Assembly (NCBI RefSeq): GCF_026151205.1
Contig: NC_087082.1
Span: forward strand, 9,930,901 to 9,994,900
Origin: Bolinopsis microptera
Lineage: Eukaryota; Ctenophora; Tentaculata; Lobata; Bolinopsidae
Reading direction: 5' to 3'
Length of the DNA stretch: 64,000 nt
The notes beneath the pieces were generated by a model. The model was not told the origin of the DNA and did not search any database. It worked only from the letters and a program-made list of their open reading frames with translations. Shown piece by piece: positions 1 to 13,099 of the stretch (positions are counted from its first letter, which is position 1; every line of letters begins with the position of its first letter). A program made the position numbers and the translations under genes.

Positions 1-267
1 AAAGTTCTGCAAGCCCCTACTTGTAACGGGGTTGACATTGCAATTCATTACGCAGTAGGGTCATGTGGTGTCCCTGTTCAAGAAGATTGACCACACAACC
101 TCCCTTACTATCCCTCTAATAGCTCGGCTAACTGCACCGTTTTTTGTTAATTATCTTGAATTAGTGCTCTCTGATCCGGTTTTTATTCTCTTGTCACGGG
201 ACAAGTGCCTTGTTTTTACTGTGCAGCCCTCTCCCCGCATTATTGGAGGAGAAACAATCAGCTCTGC

Positions 268-611
268 CACGTGACACTCAGACCTTCAACCCTCGTGACT
301 CGTAATTAGTTAAATTCGGGTCACGTGTCTTGCCCTGAACCAATAGCAGGGCCGGGGTGGTGGCACGTGCGCCGTGATTACCAATGAGATGGGGACCGTC
401 AACCAGTTGAGTTTTGGTTGTACTTACAATCTAGTAGTCATGACAACTGACACGTGTGCGAGGTAGCAGGTAACAAACAAGCTAAATTAATTGAAATTTT
501 AGTCTTGGTAATCATCCGATTCAGCCGATTAGACCTCCACATTTATACCCTCCAATCGCGTGGCTCCTGCGAACCTTGAGAGCCATTCAGAGCTTAGTAC
601 GCGCCCACGTG
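268..611. promoter_or_regulatory. Cluster of five CACGTG E-box palindromes
   Basis: CACGTG occurs at 268, 322, 364, 451 and 606, five times in 344 bases. CACGTG is the known core for bHLH-zip factors such as USF, MYC/MAX and MITF/TFEB. The cluster lies about 2.5 kb upstream of the zinc-finger gene start and downstream of a possible minus-strand exon, so it could be an enhancer or promoter of either. The motif count is seen; the regulatory role is inferred. Confidence 0.4.
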
Positions 612-884
612 CACAGTTCAACCAATGACGGGCACTTAAAAATTAATACTAACGGTCACGCGACAACCAAGAATTTCTACTCAGTTAAAGTACTGCGTTT
701 TTTACTCGGTCCCTACTTCGTGGTTTTACTTGTTGGGCTCCATATCACCTCTAGGAGCCTCGAAAAGAACATCTGACACAGTAACACTGTGGTGTTAGTC
801 CACCACTACTACCAACACTATCAGCTCGTACAATACCAGAATCCTTTTGACACAATCAACTTTCGTCACGTCCCTTATAGTTAT

Positions 885-1012
885 AACACAATCTTATCAC
901 CACAACACCATCTTATCACCACAACACAATCTTATCACCACAACACAATCATATCACCACAACATAATCTTATCACCACAACACAATCTTATCACCAGGA
1001 CATTCTGCCAGT
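885..1012. repeat. Tandem repeat of about 18 bp (ATCTTATCACCACAACAC)
   Basis: About seven head-to-tail copies of an 18-base unit with small changes. The unit is a multiple of three, so long open frames appear here, but they only reflect the repeat and I do not call a gene. Confidence 0.85.
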
Positions 1013-1129
1013 CAAATAAGAATATCCGTGGTGTTTGGGAGCGCAGGAACCTAGTCTTAGCTACAATCATTCTAAGTTGAAGCCAAACTTTCCTCAGAGT
1101 TCCTTAGACAACTCATCCCCTCGAAGTAT

Positions 1130-1434
1130 CTAATATCCCCGAAATAGATCGATGATCTGATCGGTATTTGCATCATCTAAAAGCCCGTCATTCTTGATCA
1201 CAACCCTTCCTTCCTCCTCAAACACATCCTGATTAGAATGTAACGACTTCCTCACCGCGGGGTGGTGCTCATCAGGTGACCCTGTAGTGGGTGTCCCTGC
1301 CTGACCAGGGTCTAGACCTGTCTCGTGAAACAGTGTGTCTGGGCTGGTATCATTGTTACCACATGAACACCACCCTAAGGTCGAAACAATGTAGTGATTT
1401 GACAGGTTTCCAGTTGGATCACTTGGCATGGTAT
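1130..1434 (-). CDS. Possible terminal coding exon, unknown protein
   Basis: An open frame of about 100 codons on the minus strand, with a possible splice acceptor (AAACAG) just upstream of its first codons and a TAG stop at its end. The product has mixed, protein-like composition: a Cys-containing start (GWCSCGN), a Gly/Pro/Ser middle and an acidic end (DDANTDQIIDLFRGY). I recognise no domain. It could be the last exon of a gene that begins to its right on the minus strand, with the rest not identified, or a chance frame. It would be divergent from the zinc-finger gene at 3094. No family is assigned. Confidence 0.35.
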
Positions 1435-3091
1435 CTGTTTAGGTGGTTCACTTGACATGATATCTGTCAAATGCCTCATGTGCAATTAACATGCAGATCT
1501 TATTATTACCCTCGAGATACCTTTGCGGAGTTATGTATTGTCTTATCAACGAACCCGATAAATATAATTTTCCCTCTTTTCATCCTTAATTCTGTGATTT
1601 TCGATTACAAATCGACTTGCTTTCCGTCCGTCTCTCAGTTACTCATGTTACGTTATCCATTATTTAGTGATGCGTATTATGATAACCAACCCAGCGACTA
1701 CAATCAATAGTTTTACTGGTTACCATGACAACAAGATCCCACCATCAATCTGTCACGATGTCATTTTTAACGTTTAACGAGCGCGCTTAGGAAATATATT
1801 TTTAATTAATGATTATACTCATCAACCATTAGTTTCCAGCCATCCTATTGGCTCATCTCCGCCCACGAGTTGTCAACAAACGCTGCTGGTTGGCTCTCCC
1901 GGGTCATGTGACCCGCTGTCGAGCTCCGGATTGGCGTGACGATTTGTCTGGTGAAAACCATGTTTCAGTTTACGCAACAAATTGATTTCCTGATCCAACC
2001 GTGATTATAACACCTTTTCGTGAAATCCTCTGCAAAGTTATTTTCCCTTCGCTTGTGAAGGGTATTTTTGTGGGAATGTGTCAGGATTTTCCTCCACTAA
2101 TAGCCTGCAATCGTGTGAAAGTTATGACTTTCTCTCTCCTCTCCTCGACCTGATATTTGAAAACTTGCTTCTATCTTACTAGATTTAACCATTACCAACA
2201 GGTCTAATATTGGTGACCGACTTGAGCACTCTCGTAGCGTTGCTAAACCAAACGTTTATCTTAAATTGATTTCCGGACTTCTCACCGCCAGATTTTTGGT
2301 ATTATTTCCAACCAACCTTTCCTAACCTTTGATTGGCCAGCTACTTGACACGTGACTCGATTAAAGCTCCATATTGGCCACGTTGAAGTACCATACAAAT
2401 CGTCGAATCCGAATTGAGCTGGGGTTTTTGTCGCCTCCTCTGCAAAGTTATTTTTTGTCGCCTGTTTCCAATACTTGTGGTCATCTCATTGCAGGAGAAT
2501 CTACAGCCACAATGCATCTTCAACTTTGAAGCTATAAGATTTGCATTACAAACCATTATTCCTCCACACCAAAACTCTTATATTAGATCGCAAACCTTTT
2601 TTGTGTTACTTTTTGTATGTGATTTTTTCAAGAGAAAGAGACGTCTTTCTGCGCTATGATAGCGGTGTTGTAGTAGTTCTTGGACTCGCTCCTGCTCAAT
2701 GCTCACTAAACTTTTACAACTCTTACCTTCTCCTTAGTTTTTAGGAGTTATTTAATTCCTGATCTAATGAAGGAAAAGCGGGATATATAATTATTATTAA
2801 TGGGTACATATTTTGATCTTTATAATTCGATTTATCAGTCACGGCACCTTGTGTCCTGAGGCTGTGTTGTGAGTGACGTACAAAAAATTATTACCTTTTT
2901 AGTGTCTTGGTGTAAATCTATTGTTCCCATCAACTTACAGGCTCGGCAATTTCGGATAACGTAGAATTTGAGACAAGTGTCGATAACATATTGTTTACCT
3001 GTAATTTCGTGGGAAATTCGTCATTATGAAGGAGTAACGGTTTGTATTACGAAGGAGTAACTGTTAATTAACCGTTTGTTATCTTGATCAG
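1435..3091. other. Upstream region of the zinc-finger gene
   Basis: No convincing coding sequence. It contains one CACGTG at 2349 and ends in a good splice acceptor (TTGATCAG at 3084-3091) directly before the first ATG of the zinc-finger gene. At least one 5' untranslated exon and the promoter should therefore lie in or beyond this stretch, but I cannot place them. Confidence 0.4.
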
Positions 3092-3093
3092 GT

Positions 3094-6000
3094 ATGACAC
3101 AAATCGACAGCACAGCACAAACCGATCTTGGTATCAGCGACCACGAGGAACTGTTACTGCCCTACAAGGTAAGAAAACTGTGCTTTGATGATCAGTTATT
3201 TCATGTCACGTGGTCTCAATACTAAGCTGTGATTGGTTAAAAAAGTCTTACTACCCTATGGTTGTAAGGTAGCATTTAACTGAATTATATGGTCGCCTTC
3301 TTTAAAAATCTTCATTCGATTTTTTCGTCGGAAAACTTTGTCTTTTTAAATGTCTTAAATCACTAACGGTGAGTCATAAAGAATTTGTGTTCAGTCCAAA
3401 AAACTAGTATTTCCATCATTATTGGCCGGATCATTATCCCAATTCGATCAGAATGATATTCAGATTTAATTAAGGTACTGTGACGGTATAAGCCATGGCA
3501 TGCTCCATCTCGTAAATACACCAAGTATCAGGGGCTAGAGAGAGAGAGAGAGAGAAAGAGATCAATAAGCTAATAAGAAAGTAATGCAGTTACCACAGTA
3601 TATTGTATCATGTAATTCCCACGTTCCGGGCTTGGTTTAACAAGGAGATAACTACATGGACCCCCTATACAAGGCGCAAATTGGTTCCAATTCCAGACAG
3701 AGTCCCCCTCTCGGTCGGAGGTGTGGTGTTGGTTTCGTCATACCACATTACACAACAACCTAGATCAGGTTCTAAATCATGCTGTACAGGCACCGCTCAA
3801 ATTAGCTCATCCGGTCATATCAGGGCACCAATGAGGCAATAACTTCCCAAAATAACGCACATTTCATGTAAAAACAGAGAGCCGCGTCTAACAGCCTGCC
3901 AAGTTTCCGTGTCGAGGCACCATGACGTGACTTTGTCATTTTTCTTTAAATTCTATTAACTTCTGAGTAGGGATCAATACAAGAGCACTGTTGTTAGAGG
4001 CACTATTATTTTGTGTGCGTTCTACTTATTTCTTTAAATTTGTCCTCCGATATAACGATATTGGTATCATTTGCTCTTTCGTTCGACTCCATACTCCGAA
4101 TTAGTCTGTTGAATATGTTAACCGAACATTTTGAATTTGCTGAGTACTATAAAATGGTGGGTTTTGTGGATGTTCAGATTTACTTTGCAAAGTTATATTT
4201 CTTTTCTTTCTTCTCTCTAGTTAGATTAATCAGTCGTTCCATTTCGCGTCGTCATGAGAATTAGCTCGAAGATGCAGAAAAATTGGGGCTTTTTAATTCT
4301 AATTAGTCATTTTATATAAAGAGATTCTCAAAGGAAGCTTTTAAAGATAAGTGAGGGATTCATTCGAACAATGGTACCGGGTATTGAACATTCTTTGAGA
4401 CCAAAATACGGCGCGCCTTGAGTGTGTGAATTAAATTCAAATCTCGGTTGGGATTCAGGGATTACTCAGTTTTATTGATCTTCACAAAGGTGGCTCCGAC
4501 TGTAAAATTTCAATTTTTAACGATTCATTGCTGATTATTCTAACCCTACCCCGGTTAATCTCATATCAAAAACGTGGGCACACAAAATTTGACAAAAAAT
4601 TACCCAAGCTCCTTGACGTGTCTAGTGAAAAACAATAGTTTTCTTGCACCTGTCGACCAATCATCGTGCAGTATTCGATCAGAGAACTGATCTGGACCAA
4701 CGAGACCGCAGGAATCCGGTCACGTGATTAGTTTGAATCGTCTGAGGCAGGTTTTAGTGTTCCCCATTATCCAGTTACCGGTCTCTCACTGCTCTCTTGT
4801 CACGGAGAAACATATATTTACTAATGTTCATAGAATCACACTAAAATATTTGTATGAATTCATAATTTGAAAATAGAATCTTATCATGCCGTGCACGGAC
4901 GTGTTAAAAATCAAAGAATTGAAAATTAGTTGCCGGTTTTGAAAAACATTAATAATGTCACAGTATTTAGTACAAAGGACCGTAACGCTGGGAGGGATAA
5001 ATTTAAGAAACAATGGTGTTGGTTGGACAACAAAAATGGGTTCCCCAAGTTGCTTTATATTTTTCACACGATACTGCAAAAAGTCAAGCAAAAAATGACA
5101 AGTTTATTTTAACTCTGACTAACTAAATCTTTTCTTCAGGCGATCTACTCGCAGCTCCTGGACACAATTCGCGAAGTTGTGACACAGACCCTGGATTCTG
5201 CCTACGGTACCGGGGCACCCCACATCACCACAGAAGTCCTGGAACTCGCCCTGAAGGACAACCTCAGCTCCTTCGTTGGCTCCCCCGAAAAGACTTCCAT
5301 CATCCTGAAGAAAGAAAGGGTTGGAGGTGAAGCTAACTTGGATCCTAAGATCCTGAAGATGTTGCAGAACAACAGCGGTGTCCAGCAACAACCGGACATC
5401 TTCAACCAAACTACCAACCAGCTGCTGAAATTGATAGAGCTAAACTCCCTGAACTCTGACTTGAACAAGACTCAGAGCAAACCTTACGCCCAGTTCCTGG
5501 GCTACCCCAACTTACCTCTCCACAAAGTTAACCCTTACTCTAGTCTTCTCAACCAGCAAAACAATCTGTTTAAAGCGAGAGAGACCGCTCCAGCAGCCCC
5601 CTTCAACCCTGTCTCCAAACCCTTCACTCCCCCTCTCATTCCTTCTCTACAGAAACAGTTCCTAGCTAACGAACCAGCTGTAGGACCCAAGATATTCTCT
5701 CCTGGTGTTATCAAGAGCGAGGATACTAACAGGGTGTCACCAAGCAAGTCACCTCAACAAGCCTTTCACACCGGCACTGAGACAAAGAGCATCTTCTCCC
5801 CCAGTTCACCCTTCACTTCTGTGGCCGCCAGCAAATCTCAGACCATCTCCTCCTCCGCCAACTCGAGCCCTGTCTCCCTGGCTAATTCTCTACAACAGCT
5901 CCAGAATTCCATGTCTGGAGGCAACAGACCAATGTCCAGCACTGTTTTTACCCAGCAGTCTCACCTCAACCACCCCTCTCTGTCTCTACCTAGCAGTCTG

Positions 6001-9000
6001 AGCTCAGCTGCTCTCACCAACACCACCAACATGCTCCTCTCCAACGGCTCCAACCTCCTCAACAACTCTCCTGCAACTACCATGAGCAACATGGAGGTCC
6101 ACCAGAACTTCATCAAGCAGATTAACCTGCTGAACCAGACAGCGCCCTCCATGCTCGGACAGAAGCTCGGCATTGCTGTGAGTATATTTACAGTTCCGGG
6201 CACTTTACAGTCGCTATAATGTTTTGTTAAACGCACTAATGTTCAATCAGTCACTTTTTGTCGACCTACCTTGAGTATTTTGATTGATTACACGACAGAC
6301 TAAAATATTTAGGCTCTTAATTTTGTCATCAGAATTTGTCATGTTTATGTTCTCACTCTTAGAATTTCCCACAAAAATGTCCATACTTAACCCCCACTCG
6401 TCGCAGGGCCAAGACAAGGCAGCTAAGGATATTGAGAAAGTCCTAATGGACATTCAAGTGAACATGACAAACATCAAGCCAGACCCATGGGGCCAAGCTA
6501 AGGATAAGCTCTACAAGTGTCCCCACTGCGAGACTGCATTTGCTAGACGTCAATATCTCAGGTAAGATTTTATACACAAGGAAATGTTTCTTTTATATTG
6601 TACATTAAACAGTAAAATAAAAAATTTTTTCTGCACGATTCTCAACTCCGTACTCCGTTTCCTTCTTTCTTCAATTTGTACGTGAGCGAGTACATCTGGT
6701 CTGACATGTTTCATGAAGTCAACCATGTCTTAATCGGCTGTTCCGCCGAATTTACCATGAACAATAATGGATATGAAGGACTGGCCGTGCTAAGTAATGA
6801 GGCCCAAGTCGAGTCCTTAACTGATGTACCAGACTAAATCCTTAGTCCATCCACTCATCTTCCTCATCTTCTCCGACCAGCTTCACGTGAAGTAGTCTGA
6901 AGAGCACGTGAAGTCCGTCTGAAACCTGCCACCACACGTGAACACGCCATGATTTATCTGATCTATTCTCTCTGTGATATAGACATGACTTTTCTAAAAG
7001 CTGGACTGATGAGGCTAAACGGACCTTTGTTACTGAGTTCATTGTTAGAGGTAGCGTCTTTTTCGTAACATTTACCCGAGCTAAACTTTGTATAGCTCAT
7101 TAGTTCTGCGGATCCTACCCTGTTAAAAGTGAGCAGAGTCTTTAGTGGACCTCATCAACTTTTATTGGGTTCTCTAAATCTGATCAGATATCACCCGACT
7201 ACCGCCTGCAGCCTCATTATTCTCCGACCGTAGACGTAAACCATCTTCTGCATATTGCGAGAAACACGAGCTACCTTATAATAGTATACCATACTAATAC
7301 TATCTGACATTATTGCGCCTGTCCATGACAGGAAGGATTATATTGATTTACCTGAATTTGATCACGTCTGAAAGGTTCAGAAAGGTAAAAGTGTCTTTTG
7401 TCTGTCTACGAAATGGCAGACGTTCCCGTATTTTGAGCATCGAACAGTGCCCATGACACACGCCAACTACCACCGGTCAATTAACCGGTTCACGAGGCCG
7501 GCCACCCACCAAATTCCACCATCTCTCTCCTCAGATCTAGACATAGATTTCGTTAGCGCTGGTAATTTTACCCAAAACTACTACGATTCTTCTGGACAGT
7601 ACCCGGAAAAACCTAATCATTATTCTGGTAAATCGCGAAATTATATGTCTGGTAGCCGGGAGGTTGGTGGACAGTAGTACCCATCTGAGATAACCTCGTG
7701 GAGGCAGGAGGCGTTGTCAGGGAGAATTTTAGCTAAAAGTTGTCCTCATTAACTTTGGAGAGAGCAGAGAGTAGTCATTTTCGGGCTGTACTTAATCGAT
7801 CTGTGCCTGTCATTAATCACCCACTAAAGAGCCGTTTTGAGGAAAATTTCCTCTAAAGTTGGTCTGTGATCATACCTCATTAGCTAGTAGAATACAAAAG
7901 ATGATTACTGTAAGAGCGCACTAATTGCGGGTGAGTACTACTCCAATTCAGTGTTCCTGTGTCACGTGGGGCGCGCGTCATGTCACGTGGTACCTCCGTC
8001 ATGTCACGTGACCCGCTAAATGGTTGCTTTTCTACTCCGTGGGGCCTCCGACCTGCTCTTCCCGTATATTTAGAAAATTACAACATGTTCCCTATGTGTA
8101 GCACGGTCTTCGTCGGACATTATCAATAGGCAATAAGAGGACTTTAATCATAGCTCGACCATTTATCGTCTATAATCCCAAATTATTTTATCCTCGTAAT
8201 AGATTTCCGGCTGACCTAGGAAAACACGGGCCTCAAATTTCCCCTTTTTATTTAATAACGTAAGAACCCCACTAACCCTACCTTACCTTCAGTAACCACA
8301 TTATAAACGTGCACAACTTGAAGACCTGTCCCGAGTGTAAGACTACTTTTTCCAACGAAGAAGCGTTTAACGCACATCTGGCAATGCACCCCAAGAAAGA
8401 ATACGAGTGCGGGAGCTGTAACAAGAGTTTCAACAGTGTTTACCTCCTCAAAAACCACCGGTTAGTCGAGTGTATTATTTGCCGGTGATATAAAGCGAGT
8501 AGCCTGGTTCATTACCGGCTCATATACATTTAACCATGAATGTGATTTCTAACAATGTATGTGATTTCTAATATTACAACTGATATCACGTGACATATAA
8601 TAAACCATCAGTACACTTGCAGTGGTTTGGTAATCGCAAATATCTTAGCGAGATTCTTTCCATGCTTTTAAAAAGACAAGTGGAATTAGCCGAGTGCACT
8701 TGTGTCAGAACAGCATATCAAACCCATTAAAGCTCGTAAAAACATGCAGCAGTGAATCAAAAGACCCCCAATTAGTGTGCCGTATAACATTGTCTATATC
8801 CAGGAAAACGCACGTGAAGGACAAGCCCTTTGCCTGTAACATTTGTGGCAAGACATTTGCGGACAAGTACTACCTCCGCAATCATTTCTCCATTCACTCT
8901 CCCGTTAAACCGTACAGTTGCCCGGTGTGCGGCCGCGGCTTCGCCAGCTCCTCCGCTCTGCGTTATCACAGGTACGTGGTGCCCTTATACGGGCAAGTCA

Positions 9001-9096
9001 CGTGGTATCGCCTTGTTTGGGCATGTCACGTGGTTGTTGTTTTGTAGTTCGTTTGTGTGAGATGTTTTACATAACTGGGCGAGGGTTTGGAGTGAA

Positions 9097-9145
<49 letters not shown>

Positions 9146-12100
9146 TCTACAATCTTACAATGCTTGTACTGCCCAGCTAGCTGCAGTGTATTGGAAGATG
9201 TTAGGTAGTCTGTTTCCTTTGTTCAACTCCAGACAATCCAATTATAGCGATAGTTTTTAAAATCATGATTAAAAGCAAGCCAATGTCTGGATTGAGTGCT
9301 CTCATCACGGCTTTTTGTTTTTTTTAATTTTTAGAATTAAAATTGTAGCCGTGCTAATGAGGTGGACTGTGTGTCTGTGGGGAGGAACAATGAACCCTGG
9401 AATGAATAATATCCTCCGCTCCGTCAGTTCTCATTAATAGTGGCCGGGAGAGCCTTTTTCTGTTTAATAATAGCACTATATTATGTATAATATAGAGAGA
9501 GGTTTTAATACGGGGTTACTTACTGGTTCACTGTCACTCAGACATTGCCTTTCCAATTCTCTGTCTCGCCCGTTGCTTGCAACAAAAAGCCGGCGGAGCT
9601 TTTTAATTAAAGTGGCCTAGACTTGGGTGAGGGTATAATGGTTGTAGTTAGGAAAAAGGTATTGTTTTGTGCGGGCTGAGCTAGAGTTAAACTATTGGAA
9701 ATTGGAATGTCGGTGTTTTATTTGTGATTGCGTAACTTGAGTTAAACAATCACACATTAAATTGTAACTGGAGTTGAAACGTTGAAAATCTCACAAAGTA
9801 TAAACATGACGTTAACTTACTAAGTAGCAATATTGACGTAATCTAACAGAGATTTATTCCAGTTTCCAACACACGGGAGAAAAGCCCGCCAAGTGCCAGT
9901 ACTGCCCCAGCGAGTTCGTTCAGAAGAACCAGCTTAAACTCCACATCGCCCGGAAACATAAGGTTTGTGACTATTTTTGACTGCTTTACAGTAGAGACGT
10001 AGGTGGCTCAGATATAATATACAGTATGTATAATGCTCCTCATAGAGTACGTGAATAATCGGCTCATCACCAGATATTATAATATATAGTATGTATAATG
10101 TTCCTCAATTCCTTGTTAAGTACGTGTTTTCCCCCTTTGTGAAGTATCTTTTATTACTAACATTGTCTTAGTTTAGACCCACAAATAACAATAGTCACTA
10201 GACATCATGTGCTCCTGTGTTTTTAACTTTCTGGTCCGCTTCATTTCACGCCCACACAACAAAATTAGATTGTCAAGTCCGAAAACTCCACGTACTGAAC
10301 TGCGAGCTGTACTTTCCAACTATTGTCACTCAATTTAATCTCCCAAAATCCTGGACGTATTTGAGTTTAAATCTCCTCCGCTCTTCAACTACAAATTAAA
10401 TTCACTAAAACCACTTTTTTTGTCCTGGTCGGTGGCCACCTGTGTGGATTTCAAGATCTCATTAGTAAAATATTAGTAAAGAGATTGTGACACTGACACT
10501 GCGTTTTCTCTCTGTTCGAACATGCCAGGTGCTCTCTGAATCATCTGATTTTAATTTTTATAAAACCTTCCTGTCACGTGACATGACCATATTTGGGTAT
10601 TTCACGTGACTTGACTGTACTCACAGCAAAACACAGCTTTAACAATTTAATGGAAGTAACACGTCTTGTTATTAACGTAGTTCATATGAATATGTAGGAG
10701 TTAATTTGACAAAGAAGATTGCAGGCTGGTTAACCATAAAGTATAATATCATTTCTTAACATTAAGTTATTCAAGGGTGAATTGTATTAAGGGGCCGCTA
10801 CTACATAACAATTGACTTTAGCACCGGCTCGTTAACATCAAAAGGTAAGGCGGTCATCACATTAGAATAAATTTATAATTTATTTGATAATAGCGCTACT
10901 TATAAAACTAGGCCGCCTTCTTGCCCAAAAGTTGTCATAGTTAACCGGTAACCAATCAGAAGGCTATGTTCGGCTGGTGGACCAATGAGGAGGTTAATTC
11001 AAGGTGACCAATTTGTCATGTTCTGTCATTTGGTGTGAAGAAAAAGCACAAATTAAACGAGTAAGACCTTTACCCAAACCACTCGGCTAATTGTCCTTTG
11101 AACGCAATTTTTGAAAGAAATTTGACGTCCTCTAATAAATTTTTAATCTGTTTGTGCAATTAGGTATAATTTTGGCAGAGTGGTGGTGACTGAAACCCTA
11201 ACCACGCTCCCATGGATCAACTTGTTTCAAATTATCCGAAAATTTTACAGCAGAACTAGCAACAGTAATTTTCGCTTAGAAAGACCTGTAAAAAGTTAAA
11301 GATTAAGGGAGGGGCGGCTCCGAAATGGGACCTGAATATTCCTTGAATTATGTACCGAGAGGATCCCTTTCGGAGGTTATAATTTGTCCATTATCACCTG
11401 CCAGTTTTTTGTGATCTCCCGTTACTTCTAACCATTGTGTCTTGTTAGCCCCATTCTCTGTAATAATTCACTGTAGACCCCAGTAAATTAAATCTGAAAC
11501 ACTTAGTTGAAAATCATTGGAGCGAACAATTAATAAAAGTAATTAATAAACAGGGCCTTGACACTCCACAAATTCAGCCACAAACCACATCACCACTGTG
11601 CAATAAGGACCCAACATTAGCGCACCAAACATGGTTAACCACACCCTCTACCTAGATATGATAATAACCCACCCCCTTTTTCAGGAGCTGATAAACAGTT
11701 TGAACCCCCTGCACGAGGGAGATATTATCCCCGGCAACATGTCCCTGGGTGGATGTGGATCTCCAGCCCACTCTCCAGCCCACACTCCTTCCTCAGCTAC
11801 TCATCAGAAACACTCCCCCATAGTCCACTCCCCCACGACACAAGCCAACTCAGTGCAGCTCACTCCATCCAATAATATAATGTGAGTACTTATCTTACTC
11901 CAACTTTCTGGGAATTTGCAGAAATTTCTGGAAATATAAAGATTATTGGATATTTCGTTTTTTCCCTGCAATAGACCGCGCTTTACCATACGGCACAGAC
12001 TTTAATAACGAGACCCTAATTTACAATTTACATCAGTTAGTTTTATAAATTAGCTATAAGCTGTCTTTTGATTCCATATTTCCGATGCAAGTTGGTTTGG

Positions 12101-12809
12101 TTAAGAGTGATGTAATATTGTAGAAGCATGGTGCACGTGAACAAAATAGAAGAAACGCTGAGAAAACGAAAACTGTTCCAACAGACACAAATACTAACAA
12201 ACAAACAGACAGAAAAACAAACAGACATAAAAGCAGAAATAACAGACTCAACAGATCGGTTACTCCTCTTTCTTCTCAATCCTCTATTTTCTCACTCTCC
12301 ACCTCCTCTCTGACCACAAGATAACACTCTGTATTTCTCAGGAACACTCCAACAGTTGCTCCAGCTCCCCCGCAACAACAGCCGGAAGAAGCCATGCAGG
12401 TCGATGGAGAGCAGAAACCAGAACCTAAAACTGAGACTCCCAGCGAGGCGCCCACTGTTGCCATGGCAACTGAGCAACTGCAAGAACTCATTGCCTCCCT
12501 CCAAAGATCGTCAAAACAAGGAAGCAAGACCACAACTCAGACGACCAAAACTGAGGTTAGTTCACTTTCACTTTATCTCCTATGGTTATTGCTAATTATA
12601 CGGGATTAAACCCTGTATAAGCCATAGATTAGTTCACTTTTGATCGACCTCTAGTTCAACTATCTGACCTAACTCTATTTCAGAAGAAGAGTGAAACTCC
12701 AAACAATTTCACCCTCTCCTCCCCCTTCTCCAAAATAACTGACGGTATCAACCAGTTATTGGATGGTAGTGCAGTAGCTGGTGAAACTGGTCCTGTTGAG
12801 ACCAGTTGA
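3094..12809 (+). CDS. Six-finger C2H2 zinc-finger protein, nine coding exons
   Basis: A nuclear DNA-binding protein, most likely a transcription regulator. Coding exons: 3094-3168, 5140-6177, 6407-6561, 8293-8460, 8804-8971, 9863-9962, 11685-11881, 12342-12555 and 12684-12809 (TGA). All junctions are GT-AG, the phases agree and the joined frame is 746 codons plus stop. Residues 1-371 are a Ser/Asn/Gln/Pro-rich low-complexity region. Residues about 409-567 hold six C2H2 fingers beginning CPHC, CPEC, CGSC, CNIC, CPVC and CQYC, all with C-x2-C-x12-H spacing and H-x3-4-H ends; an HTGEKP linker joins fingers 5 and 6. The tail is Pro/Ser/Thr/Gln-rich. Introns cut fingers 1, 3 and 5. The start is the first ATG after an acceptor at 3091, so an upstream non-coding exon is likely. 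The orthologue is not recognised; the fingers are certain, the regulatory role is inferred. Confidence 0.9.
3537..3560. repeat. (AG)n microsatellite in intron 1
   Basis: A short near-perfect AG run within the first coding intron of the zinc-finger gene. Confidence 0.9.
6562..8292 (+). other. Intron with two CACGTG clusters
   Basis: Intron between zinc-finger exons 3 and 4. It holds CACGTG at 6884, 6905, 6935, 7963, 7984 and 8005; the last three sit at exact 21-base spacing with GTCACGTG context. An open frame at 7447-7677 has no splice sites that fit and is not called. The site clusters are candidate intronic enhancers by inference. Confidence 0.55.
9096..9142. repeat. (GA)n microsatellite in intron 5
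   Basis: About 47 bases of GA repeat with one interruption, downstream of the fifth zinc-finger exon. Confidence 0.9.
9963..11684 (+). other. Long intron of the zinc-finger gene
   Basis: No coding sequence is supported. Two CACGTG sites (10575 and 10603) lie 28 bases apart, both followed by AC as in the USF-like full site. Confidence 0.5.
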
Positions 12810-12916
12810 AAGCAAGGGAGACAAGTTGAGAAACTGTGAGACTAGCTTGAGCTAGGTGAAGAAGTCTGAGAAAGTATGTGAGGAGAAGACGTTATTTGCT
12901 ACTGAAGATAAGACTA

Positions 12917-12967
12917 GATAGATAAGATAAGATAAGATAAGATGAGATGAGATAAGATAAGATAATG
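12917..12967. repeat. (GATAA)n microsatellite
   Basis: About ten pentamer copies with two GATGA variants, in the 3' untranslated region just after the zinc-finger stop codon. Confidence 0.9.
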
Positions 12968-13083
12968 ATAATTTGTGTTTTACGTCTGGACTTTGAGGAT
13001 GGATTATGCAAAGAAGAACTAGCGATTGGACTGAATCTTTATCGAACCTTAATATATGTCAATGTATATTTTGTTTTTAAATT

Positions 13084-13089
13084 AATAAA
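13084..13089 (+). terminator. Candidate polyadenylation signal AATAAA
   Basis: The first AATAAA after the zinc-finger gene stop, about 275 bases downstream, on the right strand and in a T-rich stretch. It probably marks the 3' end of that transcript. Confidence 0.5.
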
Positions 13090-13099
13090 TTAATTTCAT

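Noticed and set aside
7447-7677. 76-codon frame in a zinc-finger intron
   Set aside because: Protein-like composition, but no splice sites fitting the gene's phases and no domain; an alternative exon cannot be shown.
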